DNA of 64,000 bases, taken from positions 522,452 to 586,451 of the forward strand of contig JBNGIO010006348.1 in the NCBI GenBank assembly GCA_049999805.1, written 5' to 3'. Source of the stretch: Folioceros fuciformis. Lineage: Eukaryota > Anthocerotophyta > Anthocerotopsida > Anthocerotales. Shown here piece by piece: positions 34,108 to 45,320 of this stretch (positions within the stretch are counted from its first letter, which is position 1; each line of letters begins with the position of its first letter). The notes below the pieces were generated by a model. It had not been told where the DNA came from and ran no database searches. It saw nothing but the letters and a program-made list of their open reading frames with translations. The translations under genes and the position numbers were made by a program.

Positions 34108-35718
34108 ATGGCTTGCGTGGGGTTTCTGCAGTGCACGCTCAAGGTGCTCAATTTCCTGCTCTCCGTGGTGGGCGCCGGGATCATCCTGTACTCGCTGTGG
34201 GCGCTGAATCAGTGGCACATCCACGTACCGCACCAGGGAGATGCGCCTCTGCCGACGTTCGGGCCTAGTGCGCTTGCAGTCCCGGGGTTCAGCTCGGAGA
34301 TGCCACTGGGCATGGAACTCCCGTTTGTGGAGGGTGTGGTAGAGCAGGCGCTGCCCGAGGAGGGCGTGGATGGCTTGCCACTCACGGACTCCAAGCAGGA
34401 GGATGTCTGGCTGTCCAAGAGGCCCCTCTTCGTCATGGCCTCCGGTAGCAAGCTCACATATTCCCTGTTCCCCAAGAATCTTCCGGCTCCTTGGTGAGTG
34501 GATTCGACGGTTTTGGCTCCCTTTTGTGTGCCGGTGATGGTGTTGCAGCCTCTCCGGGGCCCTTGATGCCTCGTGATGTATTGCTCGGGTGAGCTGGTTG
34601 TTGTGTGTGTAGGGCTCTTTGAAGTGAAGCCATCAGTCGTGTTATCTCATGCTTTGCGTGTACAGGTTCATCTACTTATTCCTGGGAGTGGGAACTCTGA
34701 CCTGTCTCATCACGATCACGGGACACATTGCCGCCGAAATCACCAGTGCTTGTTGCCTCTCTTGCGTATCCTTGCTCCACAAAATGGTTGATGCTGTTAT
34801 GCCGGAGCTGGAGTTTTTGCACAGGATGATTTGTTGTTGTGATACATGGTTGTTTCTTAATGCCTTTAGTACACTTTCTGCCTCGGGGTCATGCTCATCT
34901 TGCAAGCTGCAGCAGCGGCAGCAATCTTCTTCGACGAAAATTGGTACAAGGTATTTGATTGACTTCAGGTTTGGCGTTTCTTCTTTTTCTTGTCTCCTTT
35001 GTCGTGAGGCATTCTCCCTACGCCTTTTTTTCTCACATATTCTGCTTCTGATGTGGCACCTCCAGGATATCCCCGATGACCCCACCGGCGAGCTGGACAA
35101 GATCAGGAATTTTGTGGATGACAACTTTGACATGTGCAAGTGGACTGCCTTAGCAGTTGTGGTCATCGAGGTATCTGATTTTGCGCCTCCTGTTGTGGAG
35201 CTTCCTGACGATGAGTTGTCTGTGTGGCTGCCCATTTTTCATGTGAGGAATGAAGCTTATCTGGCTGACAAATCGAGCTGACTGCCGACTATGGTTTGTG
35301 AAACCAGGTGCTGGGGTTGTTGCTGGCTATGATACTCCGCTCAGTCTCAGGGGCAGCCAGGAGAACTTACGACAGTGATGACGATTTCCTGGCCCCCAGA
35401 TCAGGGGCTCGTCAGCCTCTTCTGGCCAGGCAGGCTACTCAGGCCAATGGTGCACCTGCTGCACCTGCAGACGGAAGGAGGACTGATGCCTGGAGCACCA
35501 GAATGCGAGAGAAGGTGAGACTCAAAAGGCAATGGTGTTTATTCTAGAGGACTTTTTTGATGATTGGCATCAGCGGTTGCTCACCTCCTTTGCTTTTCGT
35601 GCTGCAGTATGGTTTTGATACCACAGCGTTCACCTACAACCCATCAGAATCCAGGAGGGTTCCCCAGCAGGCTGCACCAGCTACGGAGGAGAAAAAGGGA
35701 TGGTGCACAATCCTGTAG
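34108..35718 (+). CDS. TOM2A: tetraspanin, TOM2A orthologue
   Basis: Four-pass membrane protein of the TOM2A group, known in Arabidopsis as a host factor for tobamovirus replication at the tonoplast. Six exons: 34108-34493, 34666-34765, 34870-34950, 35066-35170, 35308-35514, 35608-35718. Total 329 residues. Seen: the start MACVGFLQCTLKVLNFLLSV, membrane segment 1 at residues 8-30, and segment 2 (FIYLFLGVGTLTCLITIT) after the first intron. CCLSC then follows with segment 3. A short second loop has DENWYKDIPDDPTGELD and CKW, and segment 4 follows. The cytosolic tail has YDSDDDFLAPRSG, MREKYGFDTTAFTYNPSES and a terminal GWCTIL. The final CTIL is a CaaL box, expected to be geranylgeranylated, where the Arabidopsis protein ends with a farnesylation-type box. 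It converges on a paralogous tetraspanin 590 bases downstream. Confidence 0.93.
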
Positions 35719-36305
35719 ATGGTCAGTTTGCTCTACCGTGGTGGCTCAGTGGGAAATGCAAGGCAGAAACAGAAGCTCGTTGTTCTCTGCTGGTGGTTCT
35801 CGTTGTCGACTGTTTCTGAATTGGCAGGATTCAGCAGGTGGAGATGTAGTGAGTGGCACCCGAAATCTTGCCTGGTTTTGTGGTTCTACGTGGTGTCTGC
35901 ACAAGTTATTCGCTGATCATCAGTTGTAACAGCTGTCTGGAGCACCAGTTCCCGTGACACCTCCTCCTTTGTTCAGCTGTGATTAGGAACAATGGTGCAG
36001 ATGCCTATATCTCTATAGCTGCGCAGAGATCTGTACAGCCTGTAAAAGTTTGTGCTTCACAAAGCGATGCTTCCACCCGCAACCACTGTTCCTCACCAGG
36101 TAGAACGGGATGCGTAGCTGGACGAGTACATTGCAGCTTTGATGTTGCATAGCTTTAGTGTGTAGTGCTTGCATAGTGATGAATAAACTACAAGGATTTT
36201 GCGTTGCTTGTTGTCCGTCAAGCCTTGACATATTGTGAGTCAAGGACAGTTTCAAACAAACTGTGACACTAACAGCAGAAAGAAAACATTTTCCTCTTTC
36301 ATGTC
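35719..36305. other. intergenic between convergent tetraspanin genes
   Basis: Probably the two 3' UTRs facing each other. No other feature was seen. Confidence 0.45.
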
Positions 36306-38112
36306 CTAAACTGGATACTCATTTTCCTGGCTTACATCTTCGTCTGTGAGTTCACCAGCCTCCTCTATGCCAGTCTGTTGAATCGCATTTTGCCCTGGCC
36401 GCGGGTACTGATCCTCATCACCTGCACCAACAAAGAGGTCTGTCCAAGATATTCCACTCAAGCTGCTCTCCTCATCATGGTCTTGCCAGAGATTTTTTGA
36501 GGTGGAGGGATAGGTGACAGCCTTCCCCTTGGACATACTCTCTCTCTCAATGGCCATCGGTCCTATGCCTACCAGAGGAAGGTCTGATATCTGAGGGAAC
36601 AATGTACGTACATGTGGAATAACACAGGATGCTGACGTGTAGTTTGTACGAGCATGAAACGTGACCATCTGCATTTGAAACAACGAACCGTGGGAATTTA
36701 CCAATGTGTGTTTGGAGTCGAGAGTCTAAACGTCGGATTGTCCTTTCATCATCCTGTGACCTACTCCCTTCGTATCGATTTCGTGGCTTCAGCATCATGG
36801 GACCCCAAGCTTGATTTAGTGCACCGGACTGCATCACCTATACCCAGTACGGATGACGAAGGCGGCAGGTTGTGCAAGGGGTCACGAACTGGAGGCTGCA
36901 TACATACCTTCGAGTTATTTGGAATGTGCTGCACTTTGCTCCAAGGCAGCTTTGGACAAGCTTGCGGATGTTCCACAGGATCATGGAGGAATGACTCCTG
37001 TAGAGCAGCTATCCGCACTGCTGATTCACTGTCTGTACTATCATGCATCTCTGATTCCGCAGAGTCATCTCCGTCAACGAGCAGTCGCAGAGCTATGAAG
37101 ATACACTGACCCTGCTCATAGTAAACGGCGGCGGCTGGTTGGAATGCTGGAGGAACCATCGGCTCCATAGATGGAATTTACCAGCTAATGTTTGACTTGT
37201 CCAGCAAACTTACTTCCAAAGCTATGAAACTCCAAGCTATGGTCTTGCAAAGCTGAAGGTGATCAGTCACAAAGGCTGCAAGTGCATCTACTTCACCTGT
37301 GGGATCGCACGGTAGAGCCTGAAGGCCAAATAAGAGAGGAGCATATCAACGGATTACATGGAAGTGCCAAGTTCCTAAATTTTCCCCAAAGGGAGAGGCG
37401 ATCATCTGATGTAACGCACTCACGTCATGCCAATTTACGTCAAAGAATAGGAAGCTTCCCAGGACAGTCTCCGACGTAAGGAGCGCTCCAAGCAACACAC
37501 TATACTGTGGCTTGATCAAGGCCAAGCCCACCTTAATTTTTACTACTACCTGGTCACAGAAAGAAGCCTCAGAAAGAAAATGACCTGTGTGCAAATCTCA
37601 ACCCAAATGTTATAGAGGTCATGGATACGCAAACAAGGAGCTTGTTATTAGACGTTTCCACCGCAACGTGGCCTGCAGAGGAAGTCAGGCAAGTCACGAT
37701 TCCAACAATCAGGACAGCCAAAATGAACCTGCACCATGCATACAAACATGCGCCTCAGCTCCAAGCCCATGCATGTCCTTGTCTAGGGTTTTCCAACCCT
37801 CGTGGATCAGTTTTCACAGGGTTGACACAGCAGCAGCTGCGGGTTGTGCATCGCACAGCAACTTACTCACCAGGTCTGTGGTCTCTTGGCAGCTATTTGA
37901 ACGACGTCAGACCCGCTGAAGTTATTGTGAGCAACTGGCCACCTTGGAAATCTGTCTGTGCCACGGAACATAGGATTCCAACCATAGTGCAAAGGTCGTG
38001 GTGCTTTCTCCGGATGCCACAGTTTGAACATGCCCCAAGCATAACATATCATCGTCGCTCCTGCCAAGGTGATGACAAAGTTCAGCAGCTTCAGCGTCTT
38101 GTGCATCACCAT
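36306..38112 (-). CDS. TOM2A-related tetraspanin paralogue
   Basis: Four-pass membrane protein. Seven exons in transcript order: 38112-37871, 37728-37629, 37504-37424, 37318-37214, 37105-36908, 36828-36702, 36583-36306. They join in phase to 376 residues. Exons 2, 3 and 4 are 100, 81 and 105 bases, exactly as in the TOM2A gene next door, with the same phases. Seen: TLKLLNFVITLAGATMICYAW (membrane segment 1) and FILAVLIVGIVTCLTSSAG (segment 2). Next comes YSVLLGALLTSETVLGSFLFF (segment 3), followed by DVNWHD, PCDPTGEVDALAAFV and CKTIAWSFIALECIFIALRL (segment 4). The C-terminal 190 residues are polar and acidic, with no prenylation box, unlike TOM2A. The last acceptor (36583) was chosen to keep phase and is less certain. 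Membrane location is inferred from the family. Confidence 0.82.
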
Positions 38113-39554
38113 CTTGTCGGATCACTGCCACAACAGGCTAGTCATGCATCATGTCAGATCCAAACATTCCATCTGGGAAGCTGTAACAACAGAAGAGACT
38201 CCCGGAAAGTGTACGTGCTCCTGGATCATGTTCTTGGCACTTCCTGTGTCATCGTCCCCTGGCAAGAACAGCCAAAACCCAGTTTATCCGAGTGGTTGTC
38301 GACTGGGCAGTTTAGGTTAACATTAAAGGGTAGAAGGTGGCTAGATTGCATCCCGGGTGGCATAGGCAGATACATTTCCTTGTGATTCACGCCCTTATCG
38401 AATGGAGAAACCAGGCCAGACCAGCCGACCGAAACCCTTGACTATATTAGGCGAGCCAGTAAGCTAGCGGGTTCATTGCTTCAACCTGCAGCCCTGGGCA
38501 CGATTCCAACAGCGGAATTCGACTTGGAAGCAAGACCTTTGTGGGTGTGTCGAGAATGGCTAGATCATCAGTTACAAACTTCGCAATGGTGTGAAGTCAG
38601 TTGGCCATGGTCACCATCTTGCTTAGCCTTGCAGCAATAAGCACACCGGCCAATTCTGCCTGCCTGCCTGTCTCATTTTCTGCTTGTCAGCTATTGCTTC
38701 TATGAACCGAGGTCGAACATCAGGGCGAATCAAATGGCTTGCAATATGAAGTCTGCGAATTGTTGGTATCTGTCGAAACTTTGAGAGGAAAATGAGACCG
38801 TACCGGGTAGGCTGAGTGTACAGCAGTTCAATGTTGTCCTCGCCTAAGAGACGATGCGGAGTGGCATAATGGAGGATCATAAGAACATGTATGCGTGCCA
38901 CGTGTAAGCTGTCCTCGTCATTAGTAGCGTGTTGGGAATGCCAGATTGGACATCTTCAGTCTGGAGATCTGCACGCCACAGAGCCAGTGATTCTTGGAAA
39001 ATGCAGCAATTCAAACCAGCTGGGCTCTACCTTTTGTCACTGGCTTGACAGATACTTGCTACAGCAGTGTAAAGTCTGAGAAGTGGACACCTGTGTGACA
39101 TCAGCCTGCTATACTGCGTGCCACGTTGCTTCAAGAACGTGGCGTCCATGCAGGAAACTAGTGCACCTGAACTTCCAGGCTCGTTGGATTATCCAGCAGC
39201 TCAGGTCCGTTGCAGCGTGGATTTCCAGACTGGTTCCTCAAGGCGTCCTGCGCAATTTGAATAGCTCTGCCCGAGGCTGGATTTCCAATTGGATTGGAGT
39301 AGAGTTCGTCGAGAGTATTCCTGGTTTTATGAATCCTCCAGACCTCTGTCCCGTCCGCAGAGCTGAGATCCGATTGCAGCGCTTGGCAGCCACTGTCACT
39401 GTGGACTCACTCCACGTCCGACGTTATCGGCAGGTGAGGTCCGAGCTTAGCTGTGAGCATCACGTCATCCTTCCCAGCTGCAGGCCAGTGTTTCTCAAGT
39501 CCCAATGATGTCCAGGCAGCAGTAAGAAATCAAGCAGAGGAAGCAGCGAAGAAG
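38113..39554. other. intergenic, divergent promoters
   Basis: 1.4 kb between the tetraspanin paralogue (-) and the glyoxalase-fold gene (+). A 141-codon frame at 39083-39508 has no recognisable domain and is not counted as a gene. No repeat was recognised. Confidence 0.4.
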
Positions 39555-40229
39555 ATGTCGGGGGCGGGAGCTTTGGAAGTTGGTGTTCCCAGATTTGCTT
39601 ACACTATTGTGTATGTAAAGGACGTTGGTTCGGCGATAGATTTCTACAAGAAGGCGTTTGGTGTCGGCATTCGTCGCGTGGATGACAGTCGAAGGTAATC
39701 CAAGTTTGCGTAGCAGCTGTACACTTCAAGATAGATGCATACCACATTTATCATGTCTTTCAAAATGCCACAGAGATACGTGGGTCTTTCTGAACAGCAT
39801 GCACACGCTGCAGGTGGGCTGAACTGGAGACAGGGGCAACAACCCTGGCATTCACGCCCTTAGATCAAAGAGAAGCAGGTATCACGGGTGGAATCCACGC
39901 TCAGACTAAAGAAGAGAAGCGTGGTAATGTGGAAATCCACTTCACCTACAAGGATGTGGATGCGGCTTTTAAGGTTGAAACGCCCAGCTCTACAACTCTT
40001 GTGGGTCTTGCTGCAAACTTACTACATGTCATTGCTTGTAAATGGCGTGCATGCTTCCAGGGATCGGAACGTCTGACCCCAATTTTGAATTGTGGGCTTG
40101 CAGCATGCTGTGGAAGCCGGAGCTACTCCCGTAGCTCAACCAGAGCCGAAGGAATGGGGCCAGAAAGTAGGTTATGTGCGTGATCCAGATGGTGTTACCA
40201 TCCGGTTAGGTAGTGACTTCCAGACTTGA
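39555..40229 (+). CDS. glyoxalase/VOC-superfamily protein
   Basis: Small protein of 141 residues in three exons: 39555-39694, 39814-39973, 40104-40229, all in phase. Seen: the VOC fold in order, beginning FAYTIVYVKDVGSAIDFYKKA, then FGVGIRRVDDS, WAELETGATTLAFTPLDQ, NVEIHFTYKDVDAAFKHAVE and AGATPVAQPEPKEWGQKVGYV. It ends RDPDGVTIRLGS. This matches the plant proteins described as desiccation-induced VOC or lactoylglutathione-lyase-like. The family binds a metal through His/Glu side chains. The EIHF and RDPDG positions are plausible ligands, but the reaction is unknown. The frame is open upstream of 39555, but this is the first in-frame ATG and matches the family's start. Confidence 0.9.
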
Positions 40230-40620
40230 ACACATGTAGATATGATCCAATCAATGGAGCAAACCATTTACAGTGTGATGTCGGATAAAAATTCAACGAT
40301 ACTCTTTTCTTTCAGAAGTTGCGAGAGCTTCACTTCCTGCTCTCCAGGGTGACACTTTCGAATTCTGTCCATTCTTTGAATACCAGAAGAGGAACAAGAA
40401 AGGCCATCTCGCCCACATTCCTCGTAGAAAATCTCATCCTTAAGATTTCACTGCAGTAACTATGACTACCCTTCGAATTTGGTTATCTGAATTAGTGCGT
40501 CAATCCGATCAAATTAATCAGACTAAACGAATTGCAAATTTCTCCCTTTCAGCTCACGCTCGCTAAACAACCAGCTTCAAAAAACTTTACTTGTTGATTC
40601 TTATTAAAAAGAAAATACAC
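40230..40620. other. convergent intergenic stretch
   Basis: 3' ends of the glyoxalase gene (+) and the kinase gene (-). It turns AT-rich towards 40600. No other feature was seen. Confidence 0.4.
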
Positions 40621-41376
40621 CTAGATCTTCATCCAACCATGATCGAGGATTTGTTCCGATGTTGGACGAAGCCATGAATGGCGATTCAACATAAGGTATA
40701 CTAAAGCTTTCCCATCCAATGAAATCTTGTTCCAAGGGTTGCGTGTTAAGTCTAACTTTGGATACGGGTCATTTTCACGAAAAAAAGGAGTGTATCCACT
40801 CAATAAAGCATGTAACACTATGCCTGCACTCCATATGTCGGCCTCCAATCCATAGTTCGGATAAGATACCTCTGGAGCCATGTAAGTGTTACTACCCAGA
40901 ATTTCAGTATGTTTATCACCTTTGTTATGGAAAGCAGCCAATCCAAAATCAAGTAGTTTTAAACATTGCTTGTCTTCATCAACAAACATAAAGTTTTCCG
41001 GTTTCAAATCTCTGTGTATGATTCCATGCTCGTGACAAACTTGGACAGCTTGCATAACTTGGCGAAATAATTTGACAACATCTTCCTCTTTATATCCTTT
41101 TCTACTAAGAATGTAGTCGAACATGTCCCCTCCTTTGCATAATTCCATAACGATCCGCACTTCATCCTCGTTCTCAAAAAAGTCCTTGAATTCAATGACA
41201 CAAGGATGTTTGGGAAGATGTTTCATTACACGCCCTTCGAGCCTCATGTGTGCTATTGTGACGTTATCATGCCCTTTCTTGGAGATGCATTTACATGCCC
41301 ATACCTGTTTCGTACTCAAATCCGTACATTCATAAACAATGCCAAAACTTCCTTCTCCAATCTGTGTTCCTAACAT
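40621..41376 (-). CDS. Ser/Thr protein kinase, CDPK-like catalytic domain only
   Basis: Kinase domain of 251 residues in one exon from the ATG at 41376. Seen: glycine loop GEGSFG, ACKCISKK with the ATP-binding lysine, and EGRVMKHLPKHPCVIEF. Next are MELCKGGDMFDYI, HRDLKPENFMF (catalytic loop), DFGLAAF, and SNTYMAPEV in place of the usual G-x-x-Y-x-APE. It ends IWSAGIVLHALLSGYTPFF and a subdomain XI RPTSEQILDHGWM. The pattern is that of the CAMK group, close to calcium-dependent kinases. There are no EF hands or autoinhibitory segment, as in PEP-carboxylase kinases. The region after TPFF is shorter than usual. An upstream extension of 13 codons to 41415 is open and is preceded by an AG (AATCAG), beyond which the frame stops. 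A 5' exon may therefore be missing from this model. Confidence 0.72.
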   Translation of the reverse strand: MLGTQIGEGSFGIVYECTDLSTKQVWACKCISKKGHDNVTIAHMRLEGRVMKHLPKHPCVIEFKDFFENEDEVRIVMELCKGGDMFDYILSRKGYKEEDVVKLFRQVMQAVQVCHEHGIIHRDLKPENFMFVDEDKQCLKLLDFGLAAFHNKGDKHTEILGSNTYMAPEVSYPNYGLEADIWSAGIVLHALLSGYTPFFRENDPYPKLDLTRNPWNKISLDGKALVYLMLNRHSWLRPTSEQILDHGWMKI

Positions 41377-41683
41377 GTAAATATCTTCAAATTTTTCTCC
41401 ATGTTCGTTGTAAATCTGATTCTATTCCAAGAAAGGTGAAAAGTCATTTGATGTACAACCATATCATTCAGCATGGAAACTTTGATGGACAAACATAAAA
41501 AATCATTCTAGGTCTAGAAAGTTATTCACAATCATAGTATCCCAACAAGTATGTGAGACCTCATGTTCCAACATAGCTTTTCAAGCTTTGCCCTAACTTA
41601 CCAAGTCCATAGTTGATGTCATCTTCACGAAAAAAAATAGTTGATGTCGCTAATGAAGACAATGCTTTGATTGTGAGAGACCA

Positions 41684-41900
41684 CAAGGTTGCAATCATTT
41701 ATATACCCAAATTGTCCTTGACTCTTGAATGTCTTTCCTCAAGGTTGTGATCATCTATATACCCAAATTGTCCTTGGCTCTTGAAAGTCTTTCATCAAGG
41801 TTGTGATCATATATATGCCCAAATTGTCCTTGGCTCTTGAAAGTCTTTCATCAAGGTTGTGATCATATATATGCCCAAATTGTCCTTGGCTCTTGGAAGT
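41684..41900. repeat. 56-base tandem array, four units
   Basis: Units start at 41684, 41740, 41796 and 41852, exactly 56 bases apart. Each begins CAAGGTTG and contains CCCAAATTGTCCTTG(G/A)CTCTTG. Units 3 and 4 are almost identical; unit 1 is the most diverged, and the last is truncated. Confidence 0.92.
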
Positions 41901-41916
41901 TTAGCATAGAGGCCTT

Positions 41917-42150
41917 TTAAAGTATCACGAGAAACCAAGTTAGCATACTACCCTCCTAAACTATCACAAGATACTAAGTTAGTATATTGTCCTCTTAAAC
42001 TATCACAAGATACTAAGTTAGTATGTTGTCCTTTTAAACCATCTCAAGATACTAAGTTAGCACACTACCATCTTAAACTAGCAAAAGATACTAAGTTAAC
42101 ATATTGTCCTCTTAAACTATCACAAGTTACTGCAGTTAATAATTTAAGTC
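41917..42150. repeat. 39-base tandem array, about six units
   Basis: It lies directly after the 56-base array. Each unit contains TTAAACTATCACAAGATACT, AAGTTAG and a T/A-rich end with GTCCT. Spacing is about 39 bases, with increasing divergence at both ends. Confidence 0.85.
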
Positions 42151-43626
42151 AACTCACTTCTTCGCAACTAAACTTTCACAAGGTACTGCTACCGAGAGTC
42201 TAAGCCAGCTTACTTCTCTGGGAAAGTATCACAAAACCATTGGAAGGGTACAAGAGTCTAAGTGGACGCACTACGCACTTCTAAACTAAGCTAGCTAATT
42301 ATGCTATAGTTTAGTTGAAAACATACTCGAGGAACCTTATCTTATGCATCTCAATGCTAACATCTCTTATTAGTTTATTGAAGTATGTTTGCAATCAATA
42401 ATGTGGAATCAATCAATCATATTGTCGTACATATGGTCAAATTGTGTAAGATCTCAAATATTGTTTGGATAAAAGTTAGAGAACATTTAGAAAGGAATAT
42501 GGATGGTTGTTTGATATACCTCCTATTGTATAGGGAAATGATTTTCTTTCCTGGTAATGAGGATCTTGATTGCCCTAGATATAGTATAGCACAAAGTATG
42601 TTCCATCATAATGAGACTAAGTTTAGGTTTCAAGAAACATACTTAGTTTAGATAATTACTAATTAAGGATGAAGTAAACATCATTTACTTTAGTAATGAT
42701 CACTTAGCTTCATTACCATCAAATATGTTTGATGACTTATGATGGTAATGAATCTAAGGTTATGCATTAAGAAAGTAGTTGATTTAAACAAATACTGATA
42801 AGAGGTGAAGAAAGCCTTCTAGTGTAAAGGTAATGGAATCTAAGACTCTTAACACTTGTACCGTAGACAAACTAACGGATATCCCAACATTCCCCATACC
42901 CTAAAAGTTTGGGGGCATCTTATTGAACCTAATGAGGTGTATGAGAGGTTTTGAGTTCTGTGCACTTCTCTCTCCTTTCTCTTTCATTTTGGAAATGCAT
43001 ATAGCTCCTTCTCCAATCCCAATTCCATAAAGACAGACATGGCTGGTTGCGTGAGTGCATCTTAGCATGGGGGTTGACCCTGCTTCCATGTTGCTGGCAG
43101 TCTTCCCCATTTTTTGGTTTTTTGATGATTTGATTAGATCAAAATAAGTTGAGTTTCGTGAGGTACATCTAGATGTGTCTATGGAATTGGGGGAGGTAGA
43201 ATGATTCTTGGAAAGAAAACACGAAGAGAGAAGAGAATGTGGAAGGTTTGGTGCACAAAGCTGAAAAACTTTTATATGGCTCTGTACTTGTTGCAAATTT
43301 ATGTTCCCACATTGTCGAACTGATTAAGTTATGGCAAGTAGCGTGGTGGGGGGTCTCGATTGAAGGTCGTGGCAGTGACTTGACGTGAATACGATGCACG
43401 CCACGAAACGCGGCAGCTGCTGCTGTTTCCTTTCAGAACATATTCGTTACGTAAACGCGTTGCGCGTGTGCAATTCAGTGGTGGGTCTACAATCCATTGG
43501 CATAATATGGACCCGCTTTGACTTATCTACATGAAGTAACACGAGGAACTAATGACGAGGGTGACGCTGTTAGAATAATCCCCCCCTAGCCCACCCACAC
43601 AATCCAGGTTAAATCGCGTTCAGGAT
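42151..43626. other. 1.5 kb without a recognised gene
   Basis: AT-rich. An 88-codon frame at 42385-42651 (+) has no recognisable domain. 43300-43600 is more GC-balanced, the likely 3' flank of the membrane-protein gene. Confidence 0.4.
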
Positions 43627-45320
43627 TTAGAGGCCATGGCCGCCATGCCGAATGGCATAGGAGCTCGAAGGTGACACAAACTCTAGCAAAGAATCACTGG
43701 CATTGTAAGAAGTCCCTGTCCCCGAGCTCCTCTGAGCAATGCTACCATCCCTAACTAGTTCAGTGAGCTCTGTGCTACCCCCAAAAGTCACCTTCTCGCC
43801 GAGGTGCTCTCCACACCCAGTCTTGCAGAAGAAGAGGAGGACTGTGTTCACCACAAGAGTGAACAGAGTGACGGCAGTGGCCACCGTGTTGTTGAAGAGG
43901 ATATCATAGTCAACAACCATCCACGGTATCTTAACCACACCCTCAGAACGGGCGAATTCTTCCAACGACTTGTGGCCCAGCAGTAGCCTGGCGCTGAAGT
44001 CCATGAACCCATAGATGAGTGCGTTCACTCCCAGCCCTAAAAGTAGGTATTGCACAACCAGGATGATGACTTTGAGCAAAAAGGCAGTTGAAAACTTCCT
44101 GGAATTTCTAATGAGGTATGCACTTCTTGCGAGAGCTGTCCATCCATACTTGCCCTCCAGAACAGAGACAGCGGGGGCTAGGGTGGTGACAATAAGCACA
44201 TGAATGGCAACCACGCCAAAGAACAGGAAGGTCATCGACAGAAAGATGATGGTGAGGGCAGGCACGTTCAGAAGAAGCATCAAGACAGCGTACTCAACGA
44301 TTAGAGCAGTGAATAGCAGCACATCAATAATTGTGAATAGACTCCCTAGAGCAAGGACGGTGACGAAGACTCGGCCAGAGGCGTGCCACAGTGACCTGGT
44401 CAATGAAAGAGAGGCAGAAAAGTTGATTAAGAGATCGACACTGAGGGGGAGTCCCCTACAACGTCGTACAAACAAGCACACTAGCAGCAGCCATACCTGA
44501 AATAATCACGGGTGAAGAAAACCTTCTTGGGCTGTCCAGGCAGCCCTGCCAGGGTTCCCAAGTAACTACCTGCAACACTGGTGGCCACAGCTGCTTCTGA
44601 AACACACTTCAGAAGAACCCAAGCTCCCAAATCGCACACGATCAAGAGCAGCATCCAGACAAGCTGGGAAGCCTTCTCCGAGGTGAAGCTTGCCAGCATG
44701 TCGTTTTCATGCTCAACGGAGTCTTTGTTCTCACCATTTACATCCTCACCCAAGTCCTTGATCTCACCATTTGCGGTGGAGTCCCCACCTATCTTCTGGC
44801 TGCTCAGAGAAATGATACCCTGAGATTCTGGTATGCTGGTGGATGCCTCAGTCGAGGCATTCAAGGCGAAATCATCAGGAAGAGTGAGGTTTTTGCTGTT
44901 TGCGCCAGACCCAAAGAAGCCTCTGAAGAAGTCCAAAACCCCCGATTTCCGTGCGTGGCCATCCTTGACCATAATCCCAAGCAATGAGCCCTCCTCACCT
45001 GTAAACTGAAGCAGATGCCTGCTGTGCGAGGTGAGATGTGTCGGGAAGTCCAGAAAGGAGTGTTGCAGATCAGCGGGGTTTTTTATCACTGACAGGGCCG
45101 AATTAGCGGGAACGAGGGTGAAAATGAGCCCCGGGGTGTCCTCGACAATCGTGTTGAAGGTAGGAGTATGTACCAGGGAAGAGATTAGGGTGAGAGGAAA
45201 GATGAGCACGGCTGCAACAAGGAAGAAATGCTGAGCGTGACCTCGCAACAACCTGAACGACTTCTGCAGCACCGCTCCTACTCCGGGCTTGGAAAGCTTC
45301 GGTACAGGCTGCCTTGTCAT
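43627..45320 (-). CDS. plant multi-pass transmembrane protein of unknown function
   Basis: Two exons, 45320-44497 and 44395-43627, joined in phase to 530 residues. The first in-frame ATG is at 45320; a TTG lies four codons upstream. Seen: a short basic N-terminus and a hydrophobic segment HFFLVAAVLIFPLTLISSL (about residues 30-50). A long polar loop of about 160 residues with Asn and Glu follows. Five or six further hydrophobic segments follow, including LVWMLLLIVCDLGAWVLL, IFLSMTFLFFGVVAIHVLIV and TAVTLFTLVVNTVLLFF. The domain pattern (FRLLRGH start, YLIRNSRK near the middle of the membrane part) resembles a conserved plant family annotated only as transmembrane protein. No transport or catalytic motif is recognised. 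Confidence 0.82.

Noticed and set aside
33427-34184. Overlapping frames before TOM2A
   Set aside because: They are produced by GC-rich composition on both strands. The tetraspanin start at 34108 fits the family exactly.
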